DNA of 64,000 bases from Arthrobacter sp. FW306-2-2C-D06B (GCF_021789175.1 NZ_CP084560.1:372001-436000); one strand, 5' to 3'; counted from the stretch's first letter, positions 8,962 through 17,790 are shown. Notes: generated by a model from the letters alone, not told the origin. Numbers and translations are program-made.

Positions 8962-9561
8962 CTACATGAGGGCGTTGCGGCGACCCTCGAAGGCCCTTCC
9001 GAGGGTAACTTCGTCCGCGTACTCCAGGTCTCCGCCCACCGGGAGGCCGGAGGCAAGCCTGGTGACGGTGATGCCGATCGACTTCAACATGCGGGCCAGG
9101 TAGGTGGCCGTCGCTTCGCCTTCAAGGTTGGGGTCGGTCGCGATGATGATTTCCTGGATGGCGCCGTCGTTGAGCCGGGTCAGAAGCTCGCGGATACGGA
9201 GTTGCTCGGGCCCGATTCCGGCGATCGGATTGATGGCGCCACCGAGGACGTGGTATCGGCCGCGGAAGGACCGTGTGCGTTCCACCGCGAGGACATCCTT
9301 GGATTCCTCGACCACGCAGATCACGGAGGGGTCGCGGCGCGGATCGCGGCAGATGTTGCACAGCTCCTGCTCGGTGACATTGCCGCAGACAGTGCAGAAC
9401 TTCACCCGTTCTTTGACTGTGGTGATGGCCGCGACCAGCCGCTTCATGTCCTCGGGATCGGCCTCAAGGATGTGGAAGGCCAGGCGCTGCGCCGACTTCG
9501 GCCCGATGCCGGGGAGCCGGCCGAGCTCGTCGATCAGCTCTTGTACTGCGCCTTCGTACAC
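8962..9561 (-). CDS. recR: Recombination mediator RecR
   Basis: 199 aa, the usual length. It has an N-terminal helix-hairpin-helix ([20 protein letters not shown]), a C4 zinc finger ([16 protein letters not shown]) and a Toprim domain ([27 protein letters not shown]). It works with RecF and RecO to load RecA on gapped DNA. It lies downstream of dnaX on the same strand, the classical order. Confidence 0.97.
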   Translation of the reverse strand: MYEGAVQELIDELGRLPGIGPKSAQRLAFHILEADPEDMKRLVAAITTVKERVKFCTVCGNVTEQELCNICRDPRRDPSVICVVEESKDVLAVERTRSFRGRYHVLGGAINPIAGIGPEQLRIRELLTRLNDGAIQEIIIATDPNLEGEATATYLARMLKSIGITVTRLASGLPVGGDLEYADEVTLGRAFEGRRNALM

Positions 9562-9722
9562 AATGTCCTCGTTCGTTTGGGGTGGACGCCTTTGCTGTTC
9601 GGCGGGCGTCGCGGTTTGGTGGCACCTTCTTCGGGCGCCGGCGGGCTCTTAATCAGGGTTCCTTGAGGTTCCCCGCCGAACACCGTGCTGGCCGGGCAGG
9701 GTGTTGGGACGGCGTCTCGTTG

Positions 9723-12700
9723 TTAGCGGCGCATGCTGTCCAGCGACCGTTCTTCCAGTAGCTTTCCGCCCAGAATACGCTCGACGGCGGCGCGTCCAAA
9801 GACTCCCGACTCCTCGATCGTTTCATCGTCGGCACTCGGAATGTCCTCCACCACGCTGCCAGGCGCGACGGTTGCCCGTGCCGGTGCTTTCTCACGGCCG
9901 GCCATGGCTTCCGGACTGTTCGAAAGCCGTTGGTAGAGGCTCTGCTTCCCGGTTCCCGAAGGGGCCGGCACTGTTGCGGGGGTCGATCCTTGGGCAGGCG
10001 CAGGCGCAGGCGCGGGGGCGGCAGGGGCAGGGGCAGGGGAAGGGGCGGCGGCAGGCGGAGCGGGAGCGGCCTGCACGAGTGCCACGGCCGACCGCGCGGG
10101 TTCGGCCGCCGGCGCGGTTGCCGGTGCCGGCACTGAAGCCTGCGCCTGGATTGGAATCTGCGCGGCCGCAGGTTCATAGACGGGACTGGGCGTCGCCGGG
10201 GAGGATGAATTGGCCTGACCCTCAGGATCGGCAGAGATGCCCGAAGCTGCGGAGCCAACGTTGGACTCGGAGCCGACCACCCACGATCCCGGCGCGTGCT
10301 CGACAGCCCTGGACCATGGATCTTCCGGAGCCTTGGACTTCTTCTCCGAAGATGCTTGGGTGGATGCGGTTGCCGGGGCTGCCGTGCTGGCCGACGATCG
10401 GGTGGCGGGCCCGGCCGTGGGCGCGGAGGTGAAGCCCGGAGGAGCTGCCGGCTCCCAATCCATGGGCGGTTCTTCGTCAAGCGGGGGAGCGTCTTCGTCC
10501 CGCGGGGGACCCCAATCATCGTCCGAATACGAGTAGTCCGCGGCCGGGTCTGTCGGTGCCGTTGGGGACGAGACAGCCGCTGCAGCGGACGATGCCGGGG
10601 CGGCGGTCGAGGCAAGAGCCTGTGCAGCGGAAACGGTTTGGGTCGGAGCGGCCTCGAGGGCTGGTGCCGCGACGGCCTTTTCTGCTTCCGGGGCAGCGGG
10701 GCTTTGTGTCGCAGGGGCAAGTCCCCATGCGCTATCCACGGCGGATGACACAACGGGAGAGGCGCCACCCCCTACAGGGGGCGTCGGGTCAGCCGGTGCT
10801 TTTGGGTTTGGTTCAGAGCTACCTGAGCTGTTGCCGCCGACTACCGAAGTGATCTGGCAGTCGATGCCGATCGTCTTGTGGATGGCCTGGCGAAGGTTTT
10901 CGGCATGGTCTGCTCGGCTGAAAGCGCTCGCAAGGCCGTCAGTGCTGAAAGCCAGAGTCAGGAGTTGGCCGTCGAACTGCGCCACCTGTGCGTTCGCTCC
11001 AACCAGAGCCCAGCTGCTGCGCTTGATCTTGGTCAGCGTCTGGAGGATCTCGGGCCAAGCCCGCCGGATCACCTCGACATCGGCGCCCCCGGTGGCGGGC
11101 CGAGAGGGCTGTGCGGGCGCTGGCGGTGGTGCGGGGGCTGACGCCTGGGCCCGGGCAGGCTCGGGCGTTTGGCGTGGCTCGGGCGTTTGAGCTGGTGCGG
11201 CGGGGGACTGGGTACGGTCCTGATCTGCCGCTGGCTGAGCGGATGGCGCCTGGGCAACGGGGCGCGCCGCAGGAGCTTGGGCAGGAAGCTGACTGGGAGC
11301 TTGGGCAGCTTGTTCGGGAGTCGGACGGTTGGACTGTTGCCTGGATTCATCCACGGGCCAGTCAGTAGTGGAGACCCGCGGCGGTGTCAGTTGTTCCCTG
11401 GGCGGTTCGCCGGAGGAAGGCGAACGGCCGGGCGCCGGAGCCTCAGCGACCTCGGCTGGCAAGGGCGCCGGTGGCACGAGTGCCGGTGCGGCGGGAGCGG
11501 GACTGGCGGCCGACGTCGGGCGTTCCACTGCTTGATCCACTGCTTGATCCGCTGCGCGGACGGTCGGCGCGGCGGAAGGAGAAAGAACCGCAGCGACTTC
11601 CGCCGCTGTCTGGGCTTCAGCGGGAGGAAGCCCCCCGCCGTAGTTGAGGCGGCGTTCGACGCGGTCGATCCGGGCCGCGATGCCACGTTCGGTCTGCTCG
11701 GAACTGGGCAGCAGGATGCGGGCGCAGAGCAGTTCGAGATGCAGCCGTGGCGAGGTGGCGCCGGTCATCTCAGTGAGTGCGGTGTTAGTGACGTCGGCGG
11801 CACGGGAAAGCTCAGCGGCACCGAGGTTGTTGGCCTGGCTCCGCATGCGGGCGATCTGGTCCGCCGGCATGCCGCGGAGGATGGCTTGGGCGCTTTCCGG
11901 CATGGCTTGGACAATGATGAGGTCGCGGAACCGCTCCAGCAGGTCCTCGACGAAGCGTCGGGGATCGTGTCCGGTTTGGATGACACGGTCCACGGCTCGG
12001 AAGACCGTGGCGGAATCGGACGCGGCGATTGCCTCGACGACGTCGTCGAGCAGTGAAGCGTGGGTGTATCCAAGCAGCGCGACAGCGAGTTCATAGTCCA
12101 GGCCGTTGGGTCCGGCGCCGGCCATGAGCTGGTCAAGCACGGAGAGGGAATCGCGCACAGAGCCGCCGCCGGCCCGGATGACGAGGGAGAGTACGCCGGG
12201 AGCTACGGGCACGTTCTCCTGTTGGCAGAGAAGCTCGAGGTACTGCATCAAGGGCTCGGGCGGCACCAGCCGGAAGGGGTAGTGGTGCGTGCGTGAGCGG
12301 ATGGTGCCGATGACCTTGTCCGGCTCCGTGGTGGCGAAGATGAATTTGATGTGTTCCGGCGGCTCTTCGACGATCTTCAGCAGCGCATTGAAGCCGGCAG
12401 AGGTGACCATGTGGGCTTCGTCAATGATGAAGATCTTGTAGCGGTCGCGGACCGGGGCGAAGGTGGCGCGTTCGCGGAGATCGCGGGCGTCGTCCACGCC
12501 ACCGTGGCTGGCGGCGTCGATCTCGATGACGTCGAGCGAGCCGGAGCCGCCTCGGGCCAGCTCAACGCAGCTGTTGCATTTGCCGCAAGGAGTGTCCGTG
12601 GGGCCTTCGGCGCAATTGAGGCAGCGGGCAAGGATGCGGGCGGAGGTGGTTTTTCCGCAGCCGCGCGGGCCGGAGAAGAGGTAGGCGTGGTTGACCCGGT

Positions 12701-12806
12701 TTTTGCGCAGGGCCGTCATGAGCGGCTCGGTGACGTGTTCCTGCCCGATAACGTCCGCGAAAGAATCGGGGCGATATCTGCGGTAAAGAGCAGTAGTAAC
12801 AGTCAC
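9723..12806 (-). CDS. dnaX: DNA polymerase III gamma/tau subunit
   Basis: 1027 aa, GTG start. Clamp-loader ATPase: Walker A GPRGCGKTTSARILARC, zinc cysteines (CAEGPTDTPCGKCNSC), Walker B/DEAH IIDEAHMVT and sensor-1 FATTEPDKVI. Residues roughly 390-560 and 680-1000 are Ala/Pro-rich linker of very low complexity, with a tau-like polymerase-binding domain between (VIRRAWPEILQTLTKIKR). This length is long even for actinobacteria because of the linkers. I saw no obvious A-run slippery site for making gamma. ffs lies immediately upstream. Confidence 0.96.
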   Translation of the reverse strand: MTVTTALYRRYRPDSFADVIGQEHVTEPLMTALRKNRVNHAYLFSGPRGCGKTTSARILARCLNCAEGPTDTPCGKCNSCVELARGGSGSLDVIEIDAASHGGVDDARDLRERATFAPVRDRYKIFIIDEAHMVTSAGFNALLKIVEEPPEHIKFIFATTEPDKVIGTIRSRTHHYPFRLVPPEPLMQYLELLCQQENVPVAPGVLSLVIRAGGGSVRDSLSVLDQLMAGAGPNGLDYELAVALLGYTHASLLDDVVEAIAASDSATVFRAVDRVIQTGHDPRRFVEDLLERFRDLIIVQAMPESAQAILRGMPADQIARMRSQANNLGAAELSRAADVTNTALTEMTGATSPRLHLELLCARILLPSSEQTERGIAARIDRVERRLNYGGGLPPAEAQTAAEVAAVLSPSAAPTVRAADQAVDQAVERPTSAASPAPAAPALVPPAPLPAEVAEAPAPGRSPSSGEPPREQLTPPRVSTTDWPVDESRQQSNRPTPEQAAQAPSQLPAQAPAARPVAQAPSAQPAADQDRTQSPAAPAQTPEPRQTPEPARAQASAPAPPPAPAQPSRPATGGADVEVIRRAWPEILQTLTKIKRSSWALVGANAQVAQFDGQLLTLAFSTDGLASAFSRADHAENLRQAIHKTIGIDCQITSVVGGNSSGSSEPNPKAPADPTPPVGGGASPVVSSAVDSAWGLAPATQSPAAPEAEKAVAAPALEAAPTQTVSAAQALASTAAPASSAAAAVSSPTAPTDPAADYSYSDDDWGPPRDEDAPPLDEEPPMDWEPAAPPGFTSAPTAGPATRSSASTAAPATASTQASSEKKSKAPEDPWSRAVEHAPGSWVVGSESNVGSAASGISADPEGQANSSSPATPSPVYEPAAAQIPIQAQASVPAPATAPAAEPARSAVALVQAAPAPPAAAPSPAPAPAAPAPAPAPAQGSTPATVPAPSGTGKQSLYQRLSNSPEAMAGREKAPARATVAPGSVVEDIPSADDETIEESGVFGRAAVERILGGKLLEERSLDSMRR

Positions 12807-12845
12807 AGGGGAAACCTACCTATAGGGACTGACATTTAAATAAGA

Positions 12846-12933
12846 GACCCCTCATGCACCCGCCAGAGCCCATCTACCCTTGCTACCTTCCGGTCCTGGG
12901 GGAGTTCAACAGGATGACGCCACATGAGGGGCC
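12846..12933 (-). ncRNA. ffs: Small signal recognition particle RNA (4.5S-like)
   Basis: The minus strand carries the conserved SRP domain IV sequence GGACCGGAAGGTAGCAAGGG, flanked by long complementary arms. The ends pair (GGCCCCTCATG with CATGAGGGGTC), giving a hairpin of about 88 nt. Location next to dnaX is usual for actinobacteria. It acts with Ffh in membrane protein targeting. Confidence 0.92.
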
Positions 12934-12975
12934 GTCGACAAGCTTACCCGATGTTTTCGAGCCCTCCGAATTTGC

Positions 12976-13120
12976 GGACATGCGCCCTCCGAGAGCCAAG
13001 AAATGGACATGTCCCCCTCGGTGCTTGGTGGTTCCAAGGGACATGTCCCTTGTGTGAGCCAAGGACTGGACATGTTGGGATTGTGTCCAGTGCTCGTGTG
13101 TATGGGAGGGCATGTCCAGT
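12976..13120. repeat. Cluster of GGACATGTCC-type palindromes
   Basis: Between ffs and the NIF3-like gene are a perfect 16-bp palindrome centred at 13043 (AAGGGACATGTCCCTT), a second GGACATGTCC at 13005-13014, and several half copies (GGACATG near 12977 and 13068, GCATGTCCAG near 13110). The spacers GAGCCAAG and CCAAGG also recur. No gene is credible here; this looks like a REP- or MITE-like host intergenic element. Confidence 0.65.
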
Positions 13121-13123
13121 GGG

Positions 13124-13447
13124 TTAGCGCCAACCGTTCACTGGCCACGTCATGAATGCAGGCTCCTCATAAGGGTGGGCTGAACGCAGGGCCTGCACTA
13201 CGGCGTCGAGCATGTCCGCTTCAACTACGCACTCGATCCGGATTTCCTGCACGGTCTCGCCTTGCCCCACGGCTCCCACGAACGGCTGTGCCCCTGGCAA
13301 TGGAGTGAAGCGTCCTGTGCCGGGAGTGGTGAAGGAGCAATGCGAATAGTCGCCGATTCTGCCCGCCCCGGCATCGCCGATCGCGGCCAGCAAGGTCTCG
13401 CTGTGTGACACCGGAACGTAGACGACGAGGGCGTGTAGCTGGCTCAT
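13124..13447 (-). CDS. NIF3 C-terminal (YqfO)-like domain protein
   Basis: 107 aa from the ATG at 13447. It starts with LHALVVYVPVSHSETLLAAIGDAGAGRIGDYS and ends with HPYEEPAFMTWPV, the pattern of the inserted domain of NIF3/YqfO proteins, a PII-like fold also found alone. Upstream in-frame sequence has no family features. The biochemical role of stand-alone copies is not established. Confidence 0.85.
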   Translation of the reverse strand: MSQLHALVVYVPVSHSETLLAAIGDAGAGRIGDYSHCSFTTPGTGRFTPLPGAQPFVGAVGQGETVQEIRIECVVEADMLDAVVQALRSAHPYEEPAFMTWPVNGWR

Positions 13448-13505
13448 GACACCATCCTCCCAGCGGCCGCCCAAAAACAGGTCAAAGGATGGTTTCCAAT
13501 CTCCA

Positions 13506-13655
13506 TTGCCAAACCGCTGAACGCAGCGGACTATGGGTATGTACACCGATTGGGGCAATCTCAAGATTGTGAGCTGCAGGGCCTGGTTTCAGGGGCTGGA
13601 CCCAGCTGCTCAACGGAGTGCCGGAGGAATGGACGCATTGGGGGCGTCCATTTTT
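13506..13655 (+). ncRNA. Possible small RNA ending in a terminator
   Basis: The ~300-base space between the NIF3-like gene and tRNA-Ser has TTGCCA (13506) and TATGGG/TATGTA (about 13526-13537) as weak promoter boxes. A clear terminator follows: stem 13630-13636 with 13644-13650, then five T. No plus-strand gene explains that terminator, so a short transcript from about 13540 to 13655 is possible. No known RNA family recognised. Confidence 0.3.
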
Positions 13656-13700
13656 ACGTTTAAGCGCAGGGCGGGCGGCTCTGCACCATGAAAGTCCCGA

Positions 13701-13730
13701 TTGGGCGATGCTGAAATTCTCGGGTACAGT
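13701..13730 (+). promoter_or_regulatory. Promoter of tRNA-Ser
   Basis: TTGGGC (13701-13706), an 18-base spacer, then TACAGT (13725-13730), placed 27 bases before the mature tRNA. Confidence 0.5.
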
Positions 13731-13756
13731 GGAGTCTGCTTTTGATTCAGAAGCAT

Positions 13757-13844
13757 GGAGAATTCGCCTAGCGGCCTATGGCGCACGCCTGGAACGCGTG
13801 TTGGGTTAACGCCCTCGGGGGTTCAAATCCCCCATTCTCCGCCA
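13757..13844 (+). tRNA. tRNA-Ser(GGA); left prophage attachment site
   Basis: 88 nt. Acceptor stem GGAGAAT pairs with ATTCTCC, the anticodon is GGA, there is a long class II variable arm, T-arm GGGGGTTCAAATCCCCC, and an encoded CCA. An integrase gene starts 99 bases downstream, so the tRNA 3' half is very probably attL. The second copy of the tRNA end (attR) is not in the window. Confidence 0.95.
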
Positions 13845-13850
13845 GAAGTG

Positions 13851-13885
13851 CCCCGGAATCTCGCGGATTCCGGGGCATCTTTTTT
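13851..13885 (+). terminator. Terminator after tRNA-Ser
   Basis: A 10-bp stem CCCCGGAATC/GATTCCGGGG (13851-13860, 13866-13875), 5-base loop, then a T6 run. The same stem recurs at 17365-17389. Confidence 0.85.
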
Positions 13886-13942
13886 GTCTTGTTGACGAAA
13901 CCCCGGATTTTGTTGACAGACCTGCGCCCTATGATGGGCGAC

Positions 13943-15073
13943 ATGGCAAGCATCCGAGAACGGTCGAGGGCAGACGGCAGCATCAAGCATGAAGTGCTCT
14001 GGCGCGATTCGGACACCGGCAAGCAGACCTCGTACGGTCTGTCTAGCTCGGAAGAAGCGCTTCGCTTCAAGAGGCTCATTGAAGCCAACGGAAACTCCCT
14101 CACTGCAGTGGAAGAGATCCTGCAAAAGATCAGCATCGGCGGCCCGACCGTCGCCGAGAACATGCAACGGCACATCGAACTACTGACGAGTGCCGGGCCG
14201 GACCAGATCAAACGCTATGGATCTGCTATCAAAAACCACTTCAGCGGACGCCTGGGGAAGTTGCCCGTGGCTGCGGTCGAGCATGAGGACGTCGTCATGT
14301 GGATCAAGTACATGCAGGGAAAGACCTACAAAGGCGAACCGTTGTCGGCCAAGACGATCGCGAACCATCACGGGCTCCTGTCGGCGTCCATGGAGACGGC
14401 AATGCGGCTTAAGCACCGCACCGACAACCCATGCCGGGGGATCAAGCTCCCGAAGGACACTGCCACCGAAGAGAAGATGTACTTCATGACAGCGCAAGCA
14501 TCCCTTGCGGTCGTGAACTCTCACCCAGATCGCTATCAGGTCTTCGTATCCTGCCTACGTGCGACCGGGGCGCGCTTCGGAGAAGTGACCGCTTTCTATG
14601 CGGATGACTTTGACCTCAATGGCGCAGCGCCGTCCGTGCGGGTGGAGCGAGCTTGGAAGCGCGACGAGAATAACCGGTTCTACATCGGACCGCCCAAGAC
14701 GAAGAAGTCTCGACGTACGATCAGTCTGCCGCCGTCGTTCGTGAAGGACGTCCGCCCCCTTGTGGAGGCTACCGATCCGGGCCAGCACGTGTTCCACACC
14801 ACTTACGGGGGCCCGATCCGGCACTCGACATTCTGGCAGTTCTGGAACGACGCCATCGAGACGCTCAAATATCCGAAGGATGACAGGCCGCGCATTCACG
14901 ACATGCGCCACACTCATGCTTCGCTGATGCTCGCAGGGGGCATGAGTATCTATGAACTGTCGAGAAGGCTGGGTCACGAGAGCATCCAAACCACGATCGA
15001 CCGGTATTCACACCTCGTGCCGGACGCCCACTTCCGGGCAATCGACATTGCAGAGAAAGCGCTTGAGGCATAG
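13943..15073 (+). CDS. int: Phage tyrosine integrase
   Basis: 376 aa from the ATG at 13943 (MASIRER is a common integrase start; in-frame ATGs at 13931 and 13934 are alternatives). Order: N-terminal AP2-like arm-binding domain, SAM-like core-binding domain, catalytic domain. Catalytic residues visible are Arg in ATGARFGEV near 211, His-x-x-Arg in HDMRHTH near 319, LGHES and Tyr near 355 (DRYSHL). It integrates into the adjacent tRNA-Ser. The frame that reads through the tRNA from 13778 is not meaningful. Confidence 0.95.
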   Translation: MASIRERSRADGSIKHEVLWRDSDTGKQTSYGLSSSEEALRFKRLIEANGNSLTAVEEILQKISIGGPTVAENMQRHIELLTSAGPDQIKRYGSAIKNHFSGRLGKLPVAAVEHEDVVMWIKYMQGKTYKGEPLSAKTIANHHGLLSASMETAMRLKHRTDNPCRGIKLPKDTATEEKMYFMTAQASLAVVNSHPDRYQVFVSCLRATGARFGEVTAFYADDFDLNGAAPSVRVERAWKRDENNRFYIGPPKTKKSRRTISLPPSFVKDVRPLVEATDPGQHVFHTTYGGPIRHSTFWQFWNDAIETLKYPKDDRPRIHDMRHTHASLMLAGGMSIYELSRRLGHESIQTTIDRYSHLVPDAHFRAIDIAEKALEA

Positions 15074-15191
15074 AGGGCTGGATGCCGTCAGCCCATCTGG
15101 TCTAGTGAGGATTTGGGTGAGCCTCTGTCAGTCACGACATCGATTGTTCGACTGGATAGGCAAGCCGCGGTCGGTTTGGAAATAGACTCAC

Positions 15192-16178
15192 TTGGTGGAT
15201 GAAAAGAGCATCATCGAAGCGGTGGGTGACCGGGAGACGGGTCAGGGCGAAGGAACGAGTGTCGATCCGTCCAAGGCTCTGATGCCGGGCCAATGGCTTT
15301 ACGCTCTGTCCTCAGAAGAAGAACTGGCGCCCAGCGGCCGCCCGGGAATCGCCTACAACCTTGTGCGCCCTTTAAAGCCGGGGGAGCGCGAGGAACTCGA
15401 TAGGGCCATCCGAAGCGTCACGAACATAGTCCAGGGCTTCATGGTGTACATACGTCAGGCGTTGAACGACCTTGGCGAAAGCATTCAGCGGGTCTTCTCG
15501 GAGCATGCCAGCATGTCAGGAGACGTCAATAGCCGCCGGATCGAACTTGAGTACCGGATGCTTAACGTTTGTGCCGCTATCCGAATGTATGAGGAACACA
15601 CTTACTCGGAGATCGATCGCAAGTATGGTCCCAATTCCTCACAACGAATAGCCGCCAAGGTGGTGTTCACCCAAACTTACGACAAGTCTCTGGAATATCG
15701 GATTCTTTACTACCTCAGGAACGCGATGACCCACGGCTCTAGGAATCTCATTTCTTTTGCCTTCAGTGCAACTTCCAATCCGGGCGAAGATCCCAGTTTT
15801 ACCTTGCAACTACCTCTTCAGAGGGACAAGTTCTTTGCCTCCAATGCCAAGGCAACTGTCCGTCAAGAAGTCCAGGCTATGTCCGAGGACCCAGACACTC
15901 TGTCCATGTGTTTTTCGGTACTGGCGACCATGACGGATCTGAATCACCAATTGACGCCGATTCTCGAACCTGATCTGTTGGACCACGTCGTAACCCTGGC
16001 ACATTTGATTAACGAAGCCGCCGCGGTAAGGGGTTACCCCGCGTACGGATCGCTAGCCGTGCCGCTAGTAACTACCCCCGACGTCGACGACAAAGTCGAT
16101 ATCACCCTCTCGATCCTTCCTCTTCCCGAACCGGTCAGAGATTTTGTCGTTGCAGTCGTCAATTCCGACAAGCGGTAG
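15192..16178 (+). CDS. HEPN-motif protein, candidate RNase/defence effector
   Basis: 328 aa, TTG start (GTG at 15195 also possible). Mostly helical, no membrane segment. It contains YYLRNAMTHG with Arg176-Asn177 and His181, the RN-x3-H pattern of HEPN ribonucleases. The rest is not recognised. It sits just after the integrase, where phage cargo is common, and converges on a TIR/deoxyribosyltransferase-like gene. Motif seen directly; RNase and abortive-infection roles are inferred. Confidence 0.7.
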   Translation: MVDEKSIIEAVGDRETGQGEGTSVDPSKALMPGQWLYALSSEEELAPSGRPGIAYNLVRPLKPGEREELDRAIRSVTNIVQGFMVYIRQALNDLGESIQRVFSEHASMSGDVNSRRIELEYRMLNVCAAIRMYEEHTYSEIDRKYGPNSSQRIAAKVVFTQTYDKSLEYRILYYLRNAMTHGSRNLISFAFSATSNPGEDPSFTLQLPLQRDKFFASNAKATVRQEVQAMSEDPDTLSMCFSVLATMTDLNHQLTPILEPDLLDHVVTLAHLINEAAAVRGYPAYGSLAVPLVTTPDVDDKVDITLSILPLPEPVRDFVVAVVNSDKR

Positions 16179-16254
16179 GCCGAAGGACATATAGTGTTTT
16201 GCCCAGCTCACCTCAGCGGCAGTGAATGGTTATCCGGATGGCTGCCACCTTCGA

Positions 16255-17112
16255 TTATGTCTCGTTCGGCGTTCCCTGCCCCTCGTCTTTGCCGCTCTCG
16301 GTCTTGTTTTCCGTTTCGAGGTCGTCCAACACGTGCTTTATGAGGGCCTCGGGAGTCGCGACCGAGTCGAGCGACTCCTTCAGAGCGGCCAAGTCCGCCG
16401 AGGCCACCCAGGTCCTCGCCAAGAGGTCGCCGAATCGACCACTGTCTGGACCGGTTGCGTGGGAGGCGCTCCATCGTTTGAGTTGCACTTCCAAGTCGGA
16501 CCTGGAGTGTTTGAAAAGCGAGTCGCGCCATTCATGGATAGACGCCAGCGACCGCTGCATCCGGGTTAGCTCTTGCACCGACTGCAGGATGTCAGCAATC
16601 CCGCGTTCGACTGCGCTACCAGCTGACATGGATCGCACGTCCAGGGTCGTCGCGATTGGGCTGTCGACGACCCCCTTGTTGAGAGCTTGGTCGAGTCCGG
16701 CTGCAATGGCCGCACGGCAATCGTCGGCGCTACCAAGGTCCGTGTGATCGAAGAATATGGTTCGCATGTTCGCAATGTCGAAAGGTAGCTTGCATCCCTT
16801 CTCTGCGATGAGAACCAGCGGAAGCCGGGCTGTGTGTCGAACGGCTACCTCATAGAAGACGTTTGGGTTGAGCCCAGTGAGGTCGGCAACGGCTGCTCGT
16901 GCATTCAGCACATGATCAATGACTTGAAGATTGATCTGTCCGGGATCAGCGATCTGGTCAGCTCGGACAGCCGAAAGGCCGACTTCCTCGGCAGCTTTGT
17001 TGACGATGTACCTCAAGATTCCATCTGATCGTTTCCGGGTTTCCGAGCCTTCCTCCCCTATCGGGGTAATGAAGAAGCACTCGCTTTCGAAGGGCGGCAA
17101 GTTTGCGTTCAT
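16255..17112 (-). CDS. TIR/nucleoside-deoxyribosyltransferase-like Rossmann protein
   Basis: 285 aa from the ATG at 17112 (an ATG at 17166 adds an unconvincing leader). The N-terminal domain reads CFFITPIGEEGSETRKRSD, then ADQIADPG, then AVADLTGLNPNVFYEVAVRH. This is the pattern of a family related to deoxyribosyltransferase/TIR-like nucleotide-processing folds seen in many defence-linked genes. The C-terminal ~130 residues are helical and probably a partner or oligomerisation region. It converges on the HEPN-motif gene. NAD- or nucleotide-directed activity is inferred. Confidence 0.7.
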   Translation of the reverse strand: MNANLPPFESECFFITPIGEEGSETRKRSDGILRYIVNKAAEEVGLSAVRADQIADPGQINLQVIDHVLNARAAVADLTGLNPNVFYEVAVRHTARLPLVLIAEKGCKLPFDIANMRTIFFDHTDLGSADDCRAAIAAGLDQALNKGVVDSPIATTLDVRSMSAGSAVERGIADILQSVQELTRMQRSLASIHEWRDSLFKHSRSDLEVQLKRWSASHATGPDSGRFGDLLARTWVASADLAALKESLDSVATPEALIKHVLDDLETENKTESGKDEGQGTPNET

Positions 17113-17282
17113 GTAAGCACCTTGAGTCTGCTGGCGGATGACGATGCCAAAGCATAGCCGGTTCACCGTCTACGGCGAAGCCCTTGTGGACTGATCTAAT
17201 GTTGACATCAGGCAGCAGCCACAGCCCTGAGCAGTCCGCTGCTGTCACTATGACCGAGGTTCTCGATCTTGTGCGACGCTGC

Positions 17283-17356
17283 AGCGGTCGACGCACTGGA
17301 GCGACGCACGACTCATGATCGTGAGGTCGGGAGATCGAGCCTCCCCACCGCTACCA
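17283..17356 (+). tRNA. Degenerate tRNA-Met(CAT)-like element
   Basis: 74 nt. Acceptor pairs 6 of 7 (AGCGGTC with CACCGCT). The anticodon arm is perfect (CACGA-CTCATGA-TCGTG) with anticodon CAT, the T-stem is perfect (GGGAG/CTCCC) and CCA is encoded. Defects: T54 is A, U8 is G, and the D-arm has only a 3-bp stem. Either a decaying phage tRNA or the remnant of an older integration site. A terminator with the same stem as that of tRNA-Ser follows. Confidence 0.5.
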
Positions 17357-17364
17357 AATAAGAC

Positions 17365-17393
17365 CCCCGGAATCCGCAAGATTCCGGGGTTTT
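17365..17393 (+). terminator. Terminator after tRNA-like element
   Basis: Stem CCCCGGAATC/GATTCCGGGG (17365-17374, 17380-17389), loop CGCAA, then TTTT. Stem identical to that at 13851. Confidence 0.7.
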
Positions 17394-17475
17394 CCTCGTT
17401 TCCAGAGCTAGTCGATCGACGCCAAGGTGTAGCTACTCCTGTAGCTACGCGCCACACGCGGCCATCGGATGACAG

Positions 17476-17622
17476 ATGGGGACGCAGGGCGCCTGGAATT
17501 CAAACGCCGCCGGCACATTCAGCCATGTCGCTGAGGCGGCCGCGACCCACGCAGAAGCCCTCGCTGCGGCCCGAGCAAAGGTATCCGAGGGCAGCCTGTG
17601 TTCGCGATCCGCACGACCCTGA
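17476..17622 (+). CDS. 48-aa protein, diverged copy of the gene at 17899
   Basis: Shares the pattern G-x-FS-x-V-x-E-x-A...ALAAARAKV-x-GS with the product at 17899. After GS the two diverge because this copy is shifted: reading the next frame gives VFAIRT, matching the paralogue's MIAIRT. It is therefore probably a frameshifted or decaying copy. Function unknown. Confidence 0.4.
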   Translation: MGTQGAWNSNAAGTFSHVAEAAATHAEALAAARAKVSEGSLCSRSARP

Positions 17623-17790
17623 ATGACCCTTCGGGAAATGATGACATTCCAGCGAATTCGAAAAGAACTCTGAGTGTTAGCCAAGCGAACGCTGGACGTT
17701 TGCCGTAAAGATTTCGTAAAGACAGTGCCAAAAAGCGAGAGCTGGCTCTGATCTGGCGATAGTTTTGGTTGCGCCGGCATCTGAGACTTA

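Noticed and set aside
11169..12056. 295-codon plus-strand open frame opposite dnaX
   Set aside because: Antisense to a strongly supported gene; Arg/Gly-rich composition typical of high-GC shadow frames.
12883..13148. Short open frames across the GGACATGTCC repeats
   Set aside because: They consist of translated repeats in several frames on both strands, with no conserved frame.
13778..15073. Integrase start at 13778
   Set aside because: It would begin inside tRNA-Ser and read through the terminator; MASIRER at 13943 is the normal family start.
17283..17356. Idea that the tRNA-Met-like element is attR of this prophage
   Set aside because: Its 3' end does not match the tRNA-Ser 3' end, and phage genes continue for more than 45 kb beyond it.
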